Shown here in pieces: positions 1 through 7,816 of a DNA stretch of 11,231 nucleotides. The translations under genes and the position numbers were made by a program. Position 1 is the first letter of the stretch, and every line of letters starts with the position of its first letter. Under the pieces are notes generated by a model. That model did no database searches, was not told the origin of the DNA, and saw nothing but the letters and a program-made list of their open reading frames with translations. The stretch is from Chitinophaga pinensis (GTDB lineage: Bacteria > Bacteroidota > Bacteroidia > UKL13-3): contig CAMCJW010000072.1 in NCBI GenBank assembly GCA_945875195.1, forward strand, positions 1 to 11,231, read 5' to 3'.

Positions 1-2
1 TG

Positions 3-2108
3 GACCCCATAGAATTAAACCTGTATTTTGAACGCTTTTTAAACCCCAAACGAACCTCACCACCAGATTTTGATATTGATTATAGTTGGAAAGAACGCCC
101 GCAAGTGCACGATTATATCTTCAAACGTTACGGTAGAGATCATACCGCACTACTTGGAACGATGTCTACTTTTAGAAGTAGCTCCATCTACAGAGAGTTA
201 GGTAAGGTGTATGGTTTGCCTAAAAGTGAAATTGATATCCTAGCCGATTATCCGCATAAGGCTGATCGCAAATCGCCTGTTATAGCCAAGATTCTTAACA
301 TAGGAACACAACTGCAAGATTTCCCAAATCATCGCTCCATTCATGCGGGTGGCGTGCTCATTTCTGAAGAGCCTATTTTTCAATACTCCGCCTTAGACTT
401 ACCTCCCGTTGGATTGCCAACCGTGCAATGGGATATGTATATGTCGGAGGATATTGGCTTCGAAAAATTTGACATTTTGTCGCAACGCGGAATTGGCCAT
501 ATCAAAGATGCAGCAGAACTTGTTTGGCAAAACAAACAGATAAAAGTAGATGTGCATGAAGTGCAAAAATTCAAGAACGACCCCCTCATCAAAAAACAAC
601 TCAAAGAGGCAAATAGCATTGGTTGCTTTTATATTGAGAGTCCCGGCATGCGTGGCTTATTAAAAAAGCTCAAATGCGACACTTATATACACCTAGTTGC
701 AGCCAGTTCTATTATTAGGCCAGGGGTAGCAAAATCGGGCATGATGAAGGCTTATATCCAACGTTTTCATGATCCCAAAAGCATCAATTATTTACACCCA
801 GTAATGCAAGAACAGCTAGAAGAAACTTATGGTGTAATGGTGTTTCAAGAAGATGTACTGAAAGTTTGTCACCATTTTGCAGGCTTAGATTTAGCTGATG
901 CCGATGTGTTGCGCAGAGCCATGAGTGGTAAGTTTAGGTCCAAAGCAGAGTTCCAAAAAATCATTGATAAATTCTTCGCTAATTGCAAAGAGAAAGGTTA
1001 TCCTGATGAGCTCAGCAAAGAAGTATGGCGACAAATAGAAAGCTTTGCGGGTTACTCTTTTAGCAAAGCACACTCAGCTTCATTTGCTGTGGAAAGCTTT
1101 CAAAGCTTATTCCTCAAAACCTATTACCCCATGGAATTTATGGTGGGTGTGATTAATAATTTTGGTGGCTTTTATAGAACTTGGGTATATGTAACCGAAC
1201 TCAAAAAAACAGGCGCTAAAGTGCATCTTCCTTGCGTAAATGAATCGGATCAATTTACCAATATCAAAGGTGAGGATGTGTATTTAGGCTTTACACACAT
1301 AGAAAGCTTGGAGCTTAAATCTATTGAAGCCATATTAGTTGAACGTTCGTTAAATGGGCCTTTCCAAGACCTCACCAACTTCATGGACCGAGTGCCCATT
1401 AGTGTAATACAAATAAAAATTCTTATCAAAGTAGGGGCATTTAAATTTTGCGGTGCAGGAAAGAAACAGTTGATGTGGCAAGCATATTCCCTTCAACCCG
1501 TTCGACCCGTTCGGCAGGCTCAGAGTGACGTGGTGCAGGGTGACGTGCGAGGGAGGCACTTTGAACACGATGATACAAGTAGCAGGGCTATTGCATTGAA
1601 CAGAGATGTTTCATTGAGCCTACCGAAGGGTATTCAAAACCTGGTACAAGAAACCATGCTAGCATTACTACCAGCTAAATCACACAAAGAATTCACCTTG
1701 CCAGCGTTGGTTCACAACGAAATTGAAGATGCTTACGATGAAATTGAACTATTAGGATTTCCTGTAAGCATGAGTGAGTTTGATTTACTGCAAACCAAGT
1801 ACAGGGGAGATGTGTTAGCCAATGATCTCAGTAAATATTTGGATCAAACCATTAGAATAGTTGGCAATTATGTAACTACCAAATCTGTTAAAACCATACG
1901 CGGCGATTACATGGCTTTTGGTACTTTTTACGATGAGGAAAGCAACTTTTTTGATACTACTCATTTTGCTCAAAGTCTCCAAAAATTTCCTTTCGCTGGC
2001 AGAGGTGTTTATCTATTAGAAGGAAAAGTAGTGCAGGAGTTTAATTTCTATTCTCTAGAAGTGCTTAAAATGGCCAAACTAGCTACGCAACCTGATCCTA
2101 GGTACTAA
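3..2108 (+). CDS. dnaE: DNA polymerase III alpha subunit, DnaE2-like short class, 5'-truncated by window edge
   Basis: C-family replicative or repair polymerase catalytic subunit. The frame is open from base 3 to the stop at 2106-2108 (701 residues), so a GTG at 105 is not the real start. The opening residues contain the palm motif PDFDID (nt 63-80), whose aspartates match E. coli D401 and D403. The third catalytic Asp is in KFDILSQRG (nt 471-473). The segment GCFYIESPGMRGLL, then SSIIRPGVAKSGMM, is the active-site region in the form I associate with the short (about 1000 aa) Bacteroidota DnaE rather than the replicative DnaE1 (QLESRGM, RPGP). A helix-hairpin-helix-like segment spans about nt 1350-1470. 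An OB-fold-like C-terminus (about nt 1850-2080) ends the protein, with no tau-binding extension. The PHP domain and first part of the polymerase core, roughly 300 residues, lie outside. A GC-rich insert sits at about 1490-1640. A damage-tolerance role is inferred from class only. Confidence 0.9.
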   Translation, partial: DPIELNLYFERFLNPKRTSPPDFDIDYSWKERPQVHDYIFKRYGRDHTALLGTMSTFRSSSIYRELGKVYGLPKSEIDILADYPHKADRKSPVIAKILNIGTQLQDFPNHRSIHAGGVLISEEPIFQYSALDLPPVGLPTVQWDMYMSEDIGFEKFDILSQRGIGHIKDAAELVWQNKQIKVDVHEVQKFKNDPLIKKQLKEANSIGCFYIESPGMRGLLKKLKCDTYIHLVAASSIIRPGVAKSGMMKAYIQRFHDPKSINYLHPVMQEQLEETYGVMVFQEDVLKVCHHFAGLDLADADVLRRAMSGKFRSKAEFQKIIDKFFANCKEKGYPDELSKEVWRQIESFAGYSFSKAHSASFAVESFQSLFLKTYYPMEFMVGVINNFGGFYRTWVYVTELKKTGAKVHLPCVNESDQFTNIKGEDVYLGFTHIESLELKSIEAILVERSLNGPFQDLTNFMDRVPISVIQIKILIKVGAFKFCGAGKKQLMWQAYSLQPVRPVRQAQSDVVQGDVRGRHFEHDDTSSRAIALNRDVSLSLPKGIQNLVQETMLALLPAKSHKEFTLPALVHNEIEDAYDEIELLGFPVSMSEFDLLQTKYRGDVLANDLSKYLDQTIRIVGNYVTTKSVKTIRGDYMAFGTFYDEESNFFDTTHFAQSLQKFPFAGRGVYLLEGKVVQEFNFYSLEVLKMAKLATQPDPRY
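1496..1630. repeat. Palindromic GC-rich repeat element inserted in frame in dnaE
   Basis: Arms ttcggcaggctca (1510-1522) and tgagcctaccgaa (1615-1627) are reverse complements at 12 of 13 positions. Between and beside them are short direct repeats: acccgttcg twice in tandem (1496-1504, 1505-1513), and cagagtgacgtg (1521-1532) repeated as cagggtgacgtg (1536-1547). By hand count 45 of 70 bases in 1491-1560 are G or C, against about 26 of 60 in a sampled line of the same gene (601-660). The arm sequence resembles the ttcgacaggctcag-type dispersed repeat that I recall from many environmental bacterial genomes (memory, not searched). The encoded stretch (QPVRPVRQAQSDVVQGDVRG, then SLSLPKG) is low complexity and unlike the rest of the polymerase. 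It lies in the linker between the HhH-like region and the OB-fold-like domain. Exact boundaries are uncertain. Confidence 0.75.
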
Positions 2109-2205
2109 ATTAAGCTTAAGAGCCTTCTTTACAATCAATAATTATGATAATCGGCGCGTATTTGTAATATTTTTTTCTGTTATTGCCTCTCAAAATAATT
2201 TAGAA

Positions 2206-4731
2206 ATGAAAAAAATATCCGTTTTAAGTTTAGCTTCATTGATGTTTTTTGGTGCTTGCGCAAGTTCAAAAAGCAAGAAAAAACCTGCAGCAGGTGCCAC
2301 CACAGCTGCAAAAACTGTAACCATTGCAGAGAAAACTAAATCTTCTAAGAAGTTAAGCGGACTATTTCCTTTATACCAAGACAGCGCAACAGGCAACGTA
2401 ATGATGCTACTTAAAAAGGATCAATTGGAAAAAGAGTACATTTATTTCTCCTATACCGTTGATGGCGTTGTGGCTGCTGGTCATTTCAGAGGAAGCTTTA
2501 GAGACAATAAACTCTTTACAATCAAACGTTATTACGATAGAATAGAATTTACAGTAATGAATACTGGCTATTATTTTGACCCAACAAATCCTGTTAGCAA
2601 AGCTGCCAAAGCCAATATTAGCAATGCCATTTTAAGTAGCCAGAAAATTGTTGCCGAAGATGCAAAAAAAGGCGAAATTCTAATTGATGCAAGCGCCTTA
2701 TTTTTAAGCGAAAACCTCCAACAAATAAAGCCTTCAGCAACGCCTGGCTCTATGGGATTTCAATTAGGTTCACTCAGCAAGGATAAAACCAAATTTGTAA
2801 GCTTGCGCAATTATGAGAAAAACACCGATGTAATTGTAGAGTATGTTTATGACAATCCAGCTCCAGTGTTTGGCGGTGGTAAAGAAGTAACGGATGAACG
2901 TGCGGTAAGTATTACTGTTCAACATACCTTAATCGAAGCGCCAAAAAACAATTTCAAACCTAGATTTGACGACCCTCGTATTGGTTATTTTTCTGAGCAA
3001 GTAGAAGACATGACCACTACAAAAGCTGTAGCCTACAGAGATTTAATTCACCGTTGGAACCTTGAAAAGAAAGACAGCAGCGCTGCCATATCTGAACCTA
3101 TTGAACCAATTGTTTGGTGGATCGAAAATACTACTCCATTAGAGTTTAGAGCAACCATTAAAGAAGCGGGAGAGAAGTGGAATTTGGCTTTTGAAAAGGC
3201 TGGATTTAAGAATGCAGTTATTATCAAGCAACAACCAGATACCGCTGATTGGGATGCTGGTGATATTAGGTATAATGTTTTGCGCTGGACTAGCTCGCCT
3301 CAACCACCATTTGGCGGATATGGTCCAAGTTTTGTTGACCCTAGAACTGGCGAAATATTAGGTGCAGATATCATGTTCGAATATATTTTTGTAACCAACA
3401 GATTGCGTCAAGAAAAATTATTTGTAGGCGATCAACAATCAAATATTGGGTTCAAACCGAATTTTCATAATTTTTGTGATGCCAACGACAACCTACATCA
3501 AACGGCCTTATTTGGCTCACAGGTATTGGATGTACAAGGTATTGGTGAAATTGAAAAACGCGATTACATGAAGCAATCTCTTTACTATTTAGTATTGCAT
3601 GAGATGGGTCATACCATGGGTTTGAACCACAACATGAAAGCGAGTCAGATGTTAAAACCCAACCAAATTCACAATAAAACTATTACCAGAGAAATTGGAT
3701 TGATAGGCTCTGTGATGGATTATCCTGCTGCTAATGTATCTTTAGACAAAAGTAAACAAGGAGATTATTTTACAACGCGTCCTGGTCCTTACGACCTTTG
3801 GGCCATTGAGTTTGGTTACGCTTCTTCATTAAAGGATGAGAGCCAAGAATCTGCCCGCATGCTTAGTTTACTTTCCAAAGCAAATGATTCCTTGTTAATA
3901 TTTGGCAATGATGCAGACGACATGCGTGGGGTAGGAAGCGGTATTGACCCCAGGGTAAATGTGAACGACCTAAGTGGCGATGCATTATCGTACAGCGTTG
4001 AAAGAATTCAATTAAGTCAGCAACTATTTGGTAAATTAAAACAAAAATACAGCACATCAAACCAAAGCTATCAAGAGTTAAAACAAGCTTATGGCGTGGT
4101 TCAAAACGAATATTTCCAAGCAACCAATGTTGTGGTAAAATATATAGGAGGTATATATGTAAATAGAGCATTTGTTGGTCAGCCTGGCGAAGGAAAAGCC
4201 TATATTCCTGTATCTTTATCAGATCAAAAGAAGGCCATGAATACTTTGTCGCAATATGCTTTTGCAGCCAATTCTTATGGTGTTCAAACAGATTTATACC
4301 CTTATTTACAAAGTCAACGAAGAGGTTTTAATTTCTTTGGAACCAATGAGGACCCCAAAATAAATGATAGGGTATTGGGTTATCAAAAAACGCTATTAGC
4401 TCACCTAACCAATGCAACAGTATTAAAGCGCTTAAGTGATTCTAGGATGTATGGAAATACCTATTCTGTGGTGATGATGATGACAGACTTAACCAATGCT
4501 GTTTTTAAAGGCGATAATGGTGCAGTTCCTACTTTTAGGTACAACCTTCAAGCTGCCTATGTTGATAGGTTATTAGGAATTGTAAATAGTAATTTTTATG
4601 ATGGTGTTTCCCAGGCTGCTGCCTTATCGCAACTAAAAGCTATTGAAAAGATGCCAGCAGGAGCGAACGACGAAGCCAAAGCCCACAGCTTATTGCTGAA
4701 CCAAAAAATTAAGCAGGGATTAGAGAAGTAA
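2206..4731 (+). CDS. Zinc-dependent metalloprotease, DUF5117/DUF4953 type, putative lipoprotein
   Basis: A secreted or outer-membrane-anchored zincin of 841 residues, near the usual length for this Bacteroidota family. The N-terminus MKKISVLSLASLMFFGAC is a signal peptide ending in a lipobox-like FGAC, with Cys18 as the likely lipidated residue, followed by a Ser/Lys/Ala-rich linker to about residue 50. A DUF5117-like region follows (about 50-290; starts GLFPLYQD), then the DUF4953-like catalytic region. The zinc motif HEMGHTMGLNHN gives H465, E466 (general base), H469 and H475, an HExxHxxGxxH arrangement. SVMDYP (M504, Y506) looks like the Met-turn. The ATG at 2206 is chosen because the signal peptide starts there; no Shine-Dalgarno sequence precedes it, which is normal for the phylum. 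The 97-base gap from dnaE shows no clear promoter box or terminator. Substrate is unknown. Its last codons are duplicated at 7551-7572. Confidence 0.9.
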   Translation: MKKISVLSLASLMFFGACASSKSKKKPAAGATTAAKTVTIAEKTKSSKKLSGLFPLYQDSATGNVMMLLKKDQLEKEYIYFSYTVDGVVAAGHFRGSFRDNKLFTIKRYYDRIEFTVMNTGYYFDPTNPVSKAAKANISNAILSSQKIVAEDAKKGEILIDASALFLSENLQQIKPSATPGSMGFQLGSLSKDKTKFVSLRNYEKNTDVIVEYVYDNPAPVFGGGKEVTDERAVSITVQHTLIEAPKNNFKPRFDDPRIGYFSEQVEDMTTTKAVAYRDLIHRWNLEKKDSSAAISEPIEPIVWWIENTTPLEFRATIKEAGEKWNLAFEKAGFKNAVIIKQQPDTADWDAGDIRYNVLRWTSSPQPPFGGYGPSFVDPRTGEILGADIMFEYIFVTNRLRQEKLFVGDQQSNIGFKPNFHNFCDANDNLHQTALFGSQVLDVQGIGEIEKRDYMKQSLYYLVLHEMGHTMGLNHNMKASQMLKPNQIHNKTITREIGLIGSVMDYPAANVSLDKSKQGDYFTTRPGPYDLWAIEFGYASSLKDESQESARMLSLLSKANDSLLIFGNDADDMRGVGSGIDPRVNVNDLSGDALSYSVERIQLSQQLFGKLKQKYSTSNQSYQELKQAYGVVQNEYFQATNVVVKYIGGIYVNRAFVGQPGEGKAYIPVSLSDQKKAMNTLSQYAFAANSYGVQTDLYPYLQSQRRGFNFFGTNEDPKINDRVLGYQKTLLAHLTNATVLKRLSDSRMYGNTYSVVMMMTDLTNAVFKGDNGAVPTFRYNLQAAYVDRLLGIVNSNFYDGVSQAAALSQLKAIEKMPAGANDEAKAHSLLLNQKIKQGLEK
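4704..4725 (+). repeat. Direct repeat, copy 1 (3' end of the metalloprotease gene)
   Basis: This 22-base stretch (core aattaagcaggg, then attagag) matches 7551-7572 at 21 of 22 positions; the only difference is A4719 against T7570-side T7566. It encodes KIKQGLE just before the metalloprotease stop. Similarity ends abruptly on both sides. Together the copies bracket the T9SS gene, with a start-to-start distance of 2847 bases. Confidence 0.7.
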
Positions 4732-4737
4732 AATTCT

Positions 4738-7479
4738 TTATTCCTTAATTATTTTATAACAGATTTTCTCTCCTTCAGCATTATACAGTAGCATAAAATA
4801 AATGCCAGACTGAATTGAACTTAAATTGATTTGTTCGATTGAGTTAGCATTTGTTTTATATACCAGTTTGCCAGTGATATCAATTACTTCAATGGAATTT
4901 ATTGAAAGCTTATCGCTAGTTTCAATATTGAATATGCCATAAGAAGGATTAGGATAAACCTTTATTTGTTGTTTTTTTATTGTGTTAGAATTTGGGGTCA
5001 ATCCAAGTGGATTATTACTACATGATGGGAAATTACCAGTTGCATACCATTGTTTAACCTTTAAAACATCCGAGTTTAAGCCATCAAGTATTACACTTTT
5101 TTGATTACTTTTACTTGGTGAATAAACAACTGCTATTTCAAGTTCTTGTTCTTCTCCTGGCTTCAGTGTAATGTTTTTTGTGGTTAATAAAAAACTCTTG
5201 TAACCCTTTGAAATATTTGCACTTTCTTCGGTCCATTCTGGCCTATTTAAAAGATCATTAGTTGAAGGGTACATCCAAATATTTTGTGAGTCATTTCCAA
5301 TATTTCCATCGCCACCATAGGTAATCTTTTTGCCACCTTTCCACCTTCCTTGCAGGTAGTTATAATAATGTTCTGGCCTAGAAGGATTGCCAGTACTTGA
5401 AAAATCATTTCTATAACTTACCATTCTTTCTGGCCCTGTTAAATTTCCTAGGCTATCTTTAAATCCCTTTAACATCACTACTGCACAAGCAGGTAATTCG
5501 CTTCTAAATCCATTTAACCCTGTATCAATGGTATCTCCATTATACCAGAAGCCATAGCCATCTTTTGGGTTTGAACCTACTCTATCATTTAGGTAATTTC
5601 CTAAAGAGCAATCTATCCAAAATCCAGCAACAAAATCATTATAAATTCGAGTACTTCGATTAATAATTTTATACTTAATAAAGAAGGTGTTGTTTATAGC
5701 TCTATCCTTGCTTGAGTCATTAATTTTATCACAAACATAGGCATAGGCGTTTGAATGAACCTCTATTCCAATTGGCCGCCCTTCTGATTCGCTATGATTT
5801 TTAATACTATCATTAAAAATCCAAAAATGATTTTGTTGTCCTTTTATATCAGGATAATCGCCTAGATTTGGTTCATACTTTCTATTTTTATTAACATCTA
5901 TAAATGGCGCCAAATGGGTTGCATACCCATTCAAAGAATCGCCATGGGCTGGCCATTCTAAAATTGATTTCGGAATTATATATCCTGGTTTATTAAAATT
6001 TAGTTTGAAATCATCGATTACTCGTTCTTCAGCTTTCCATGATTGGCCATACTTTAACCTAGATTCCAAATTAGTTGAGGCAGTTCCAATTTTTAGGGGC
6101 CCTTGACCATAATCTATGCCGCTTTGCCTGTAGGTTCCTGCTGCTAAATACAAATTATTGTCACTTATTCCGCCCATCCAAATGGCTGCTGCATAACTTA
6201 GTCTATTGCATTTGGAGGTGCTAGAAGAAAAATTTTGGGAACTTTCATTATCAAATATAAACATGTCTCCCTTAATTGCTAATGGCACTTTCAGATTATT
6301 GATATTCAGTCGCGCATAAATTTCTTTGGTATAACCATCTGTATTGGTATCTATTATATTTAAAGCAAAATAATAAGTGCTGTCTTCCTGAAAGATTTTT
6401 GGATTGTAAACAGTTACCGGTAAACTGTAATTTGAGGAAAATATATAGCTGCCTTTATGTTCTGTAACATAGATATTGGCGTTATTAGCATTAAAATTCT
6501 TGAAAAACATATTTTCAATTTTAGTCCCATCTATTTTTAGCCAAGCAAAATAAGTACCGTAAGGACCAGAAATATTTGATGGAAAACAAATCTTATTTCC
6601 TTGATTAAATATTTGATTGAAGTTGCCTGTTGGTAATAAATTAGAGTTGCACAAACCAACTTCAGATAGTAAATTTAAGAAACGCTCTTGGTTTAAATGA
6701 AATAGTCCAACTTGATAATCGTACCTTGAAATCCCAGAGAAACCTGTTAAAGGGCGATAATTTGTTCCAGCCCAAACCTCACCATTAGGTAAAACCTTTA
6801 TTGATTTTATAGTATCTGTCCAAAATTCAGAATTTTTTCGATCATAAACTTTGCTTTCATTTTTATTTGGATCAAATCGAACAACTCCTATATCGGTTCC
6901 TAACCAAAAAACGCCCTTTGAATCAACATCAATTGCGAATATTTTATGAGTTGGCAAAGTTGAATTTGATTTATTATAGATAATCCAACTATTGATTAAG
7001 TTATTATTTATACAAACATGAACGCCATTTGTGGTTGCCATGTAATAAATATTGCCCCTAATAATGAAATTATTAACCGTGTCGGTATTTGTTTTTTTTA
7101 AACTAAAAACATCCCAATTATTCCCCGTTTTTTTTATCAATCCCTTGTCTGAACCAAGCCAAAGCGAGTTGTTATTAAATGTAATTGAGGTTAGAAATGT
7201 TGTCACGGGGCCACCCAAACTATCTAATCTAATTTTCCTCCAGATACTATCAGATCCAAATGTTACTAATCCTAATTTGGATGGGTAATATTTATTTCCA
7301 ATATACAATCCAGCATAACTTAACCAAATTCTGCCAGTATCATCCACTGCAATGCCTGTATGGCCTCTTCTATCAATAAAAGAATATTGGCTCATATTTG
7401 GCAATTCTTGGTAACCACTCTGACCAAATGCGCAAAGCACATTTAAACATAAGAGAATGTTGGTAATTAGGTATTTCAT
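4738..7479 (-). CDS. Secreted propeller-repeat protein with T9SS type A sorting domain
   Basis: A large exported protein, probably delivered to the cell surface by type IX secretion. The start chosen is ATG at 7479 (913 residues), giving signal peptide MKYLITNILLCLNVLCAFGQ; an ATG at 7503 is possible, while the TTG at 7518 overlaps the likely promoter. Residues about 50-255 hold repeats of the two-component-regulator propeller kind (LWLGSDKGL, FWLGTDIGVVRFD, VWAGTN), so a beta-propeller is likely. A central region contains an Asp/Asn-rich, possibly calcium-binding loop (DVNKNRKYEPNLGDYP, about residue 540) and a segment NNTFFIKYKIINRS...GFWIDCSLGNYL seen, as I recall, in other large Bacteroidota secreted proteins. 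The last 74 residues (KVYPNPSYGIFNIE to KIIKE) are a canonical sorting domain. No catalytic motif is visible, so adhesion or binding is only a guess. It is convergent with the metalloprotease and flanked by direct repeats. Confidence 0.85.
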   Translation of the reverse strand: MKYLITNILLCLNVLCAFGQSGYQELPNMSQYSFIDRRGHTGIAVDDTGRIWLSYAGLYIGNKYYPSKLGLVTFGSDSIWRKIRLDSLGGPVTTFLTSITFNNNSLWLGSDKGLIKKTGNNWDVFSLKKTNTDTVNNFIIRGNIYYMATTNGVHVCINNNLINSWIIYNKSNSTLPTHKIFAIDVDSKGVFWLGTDIGVVRFDPNKNESKVYDRKNSEFWTDTIKSIKVLPNGEVWAGTNYRPLTGFSGISRYDYQVGLFHLNQERFLNLLSEVGLCNSNLLPTGNFNQIFNQGNKICFPSNISGPYGTYFAWLKIDGTKIENMFFKNFNANNANIYVTEHKGSYIFSSNYSLPVTVYNPKIFQEDSTYYFALNIIDTNTDGYTKEIYARLNINNLKVPLAIKGDMFIFDNESSQNFSSSTSKCNRLSYAAAIWMGGISDNNLYLAAGTYRQSGIDYGQGPLKIGTASTNLESRLKYGQSWKAEERVIDDFKLNFNKPGYIIPKSILEWPAHGDSLNGYATHLAPFIDVNKNRKYEPNLGDYPDIKGQQNHFWIFNDSIKNHSESEGRPIGIEVHSNAYAYVCDKINDSSKDRAINNTFFIKYKIINRSTRIYNDFVAGFWIDCSLGNYLNDRVGSNPKDGYGFWYNGDTIDTGLNGFRSELPACAVVMLKGFKDSLGNLTGPERMVSYRNDFSSTGNPSRPEHYYNYLQGRWKGGKKITYGGDGNIGNDSQNIWMYPSTNDLLNRPEWTEESANISKGYKSFLLTTKNITLKPGEEQELEIAVVYSPSKSNQKSVILDGLNSDVLKVKQWYATGNFPSCSNNPLGLTPNSNTIKKQQIKVYPNPSYGIFNIETSDKLSINSIEVIDITGKLVYKTNANSIEQINLSSIQSGIYFMLLYNAEGEKICYKIIKE

Positions 7480-7515
7480 AAGGATTTGTTTTTTATGAGT
7501 CATAATTAAGTTTCC

Positions 7516-7543
7516 CAAAGTTGCACGTTTAAATTATAAGCAA
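7516..7543 (-). promoter_or_regulatory. Candidate promoter for the T9SS protein gene
   Basis: On the minus strand, TTG (7543-7541), 17 bases and CAACTTTG (7523-7516) approximate the Bacteroidota TTG / TAnnTTTG pattern, with one mismatch in the -7 box. Transcription would begin near 7510, leaving about 30 bases to the ATG at 7479 and only a few to the ATG at 7503. This supports the 7479 start. Confidence 0.4.
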
Positions 7544-7550
7544 TATGCCT

Positions 7551-7572
7551 AAAAATTAAGCAGGGTTTAGAG
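7551..7572 (+). repeat. Direct repeat, copy 2 (duplicated metalloprotease tail upstream of the T9SS gene)
   Basis: It matches 4704-4725 at 21 of 22 bases. Read in the corresponding frame it still encodes KIKQGLE, then Y and a TAG stop at 7576-7578, where the original has K and TAA. In-frame sequence immediately upstream holds a stop (7537-7539), so no longer gene remnant is present. It may mark the far edge of an inserted or rearranged segment carrying the T9SS gene. Confidence 0.65.
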
Positions 7573-7719
7573 TATTAGAGGTTACTTACATAAAAAATTA
7601 CTTATAATAATAAAGATTCTTTCAATTACTTTTCTTTTATCTCAATAAATTTAATTATTTAATTCAATAAAAATATTTAATTAACACAATTGTAATAATC
7701 ACTATTTAAGGTGTTTACA

Positions 7720-7754
7720 CAAAAATACGATTCAATTGGTCGGTTTCGCTCAAA
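7720..7754 (-). promoter_or_regulatory. Possible second, distal promoter toward the T9SS gene
   Basis: On the minus strand, TTTG (7754-7751), 23 bases and TATTTTTG (7727-7720) match the Bacteroidota consensus, again with long spacing. It overlaps the queA promoter-like boxes on the other strand. A transcript from here would have a leader of over 200 bases before the ATG at 7479. This is a pattern match only, in AT-rich DNA. Confidence 0.25.
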
Positions 7755-7769
7755 TCGACCGTACATTTG
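7736..7769 (+). promoter_or_regulatory. Candidate queA-ispD promoter
   Basis: TACATTTG at 7762-7769 is an exact match to the Bacteroidota -7 box TAnnTTTG. The nearest upstream TTG (7736-7738) is 23 bases away, at the long end of accepted spacing. Transcription would start near 7775, giving a leader of about 85 bases that contains the 7817-7832 palindrome. Confidence 0.45.
7738..7760. promoter_or_regulatory. Inverted repeat between overlapping divergent promoter boxes
   Basis: ggtcggttt (7738-7746) pairs with aaatcgacc (7752-7760) over nine positions with one G-T wobble and a 5-base loop. It ends 2 bases before the queA -7 box and lies 11 bases from the opposing TATTTTTG. The placement suits an operator better than a terminator, since no T-run follows directly. 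A regulator is not identifiable here. Confidence 0.4.
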
Positions 7770-7816
7770 CATTCCATTTTTTTTGCTTATTAGCCTTAAA
7801 ACTGTCCCAATCAGTT

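Noticed and set aside
105..110. GTG at 105 as the start of the polymerase gene
   Set aside because: The frame is open to the window edge and the 34 codons before it contain the catalytic PDFDID motif, so the gene begins upstream of the window.
1350..1568. Minus-strand open frame over the GC-rich insert
   Set aside because: It is a shadow of dnaE; its HVTLHHVTLSLPNG stretch is just the reverse reading of the palindromic repeat.
2110..2119. Palindrome ttaagcttaa after dnaE
   Set aside because: Ten bases, AT-rich and expected by chance; no T-run follows, so it is not a terminator.
6410..6428. Near-palindrome acagtt-accggta-aactgt inside the T9SS gene
   Set aside because: Short, imperfect, in the middle of coding sequence and away from any start; chance or coding constraint is enough.
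7504..7518. TTG at 7518 as the start of the T9SS gene
   Set aside because: It overlaps the -7-like box CAACTTTG and would place extra residues before a good signal peptide starting at 7479.
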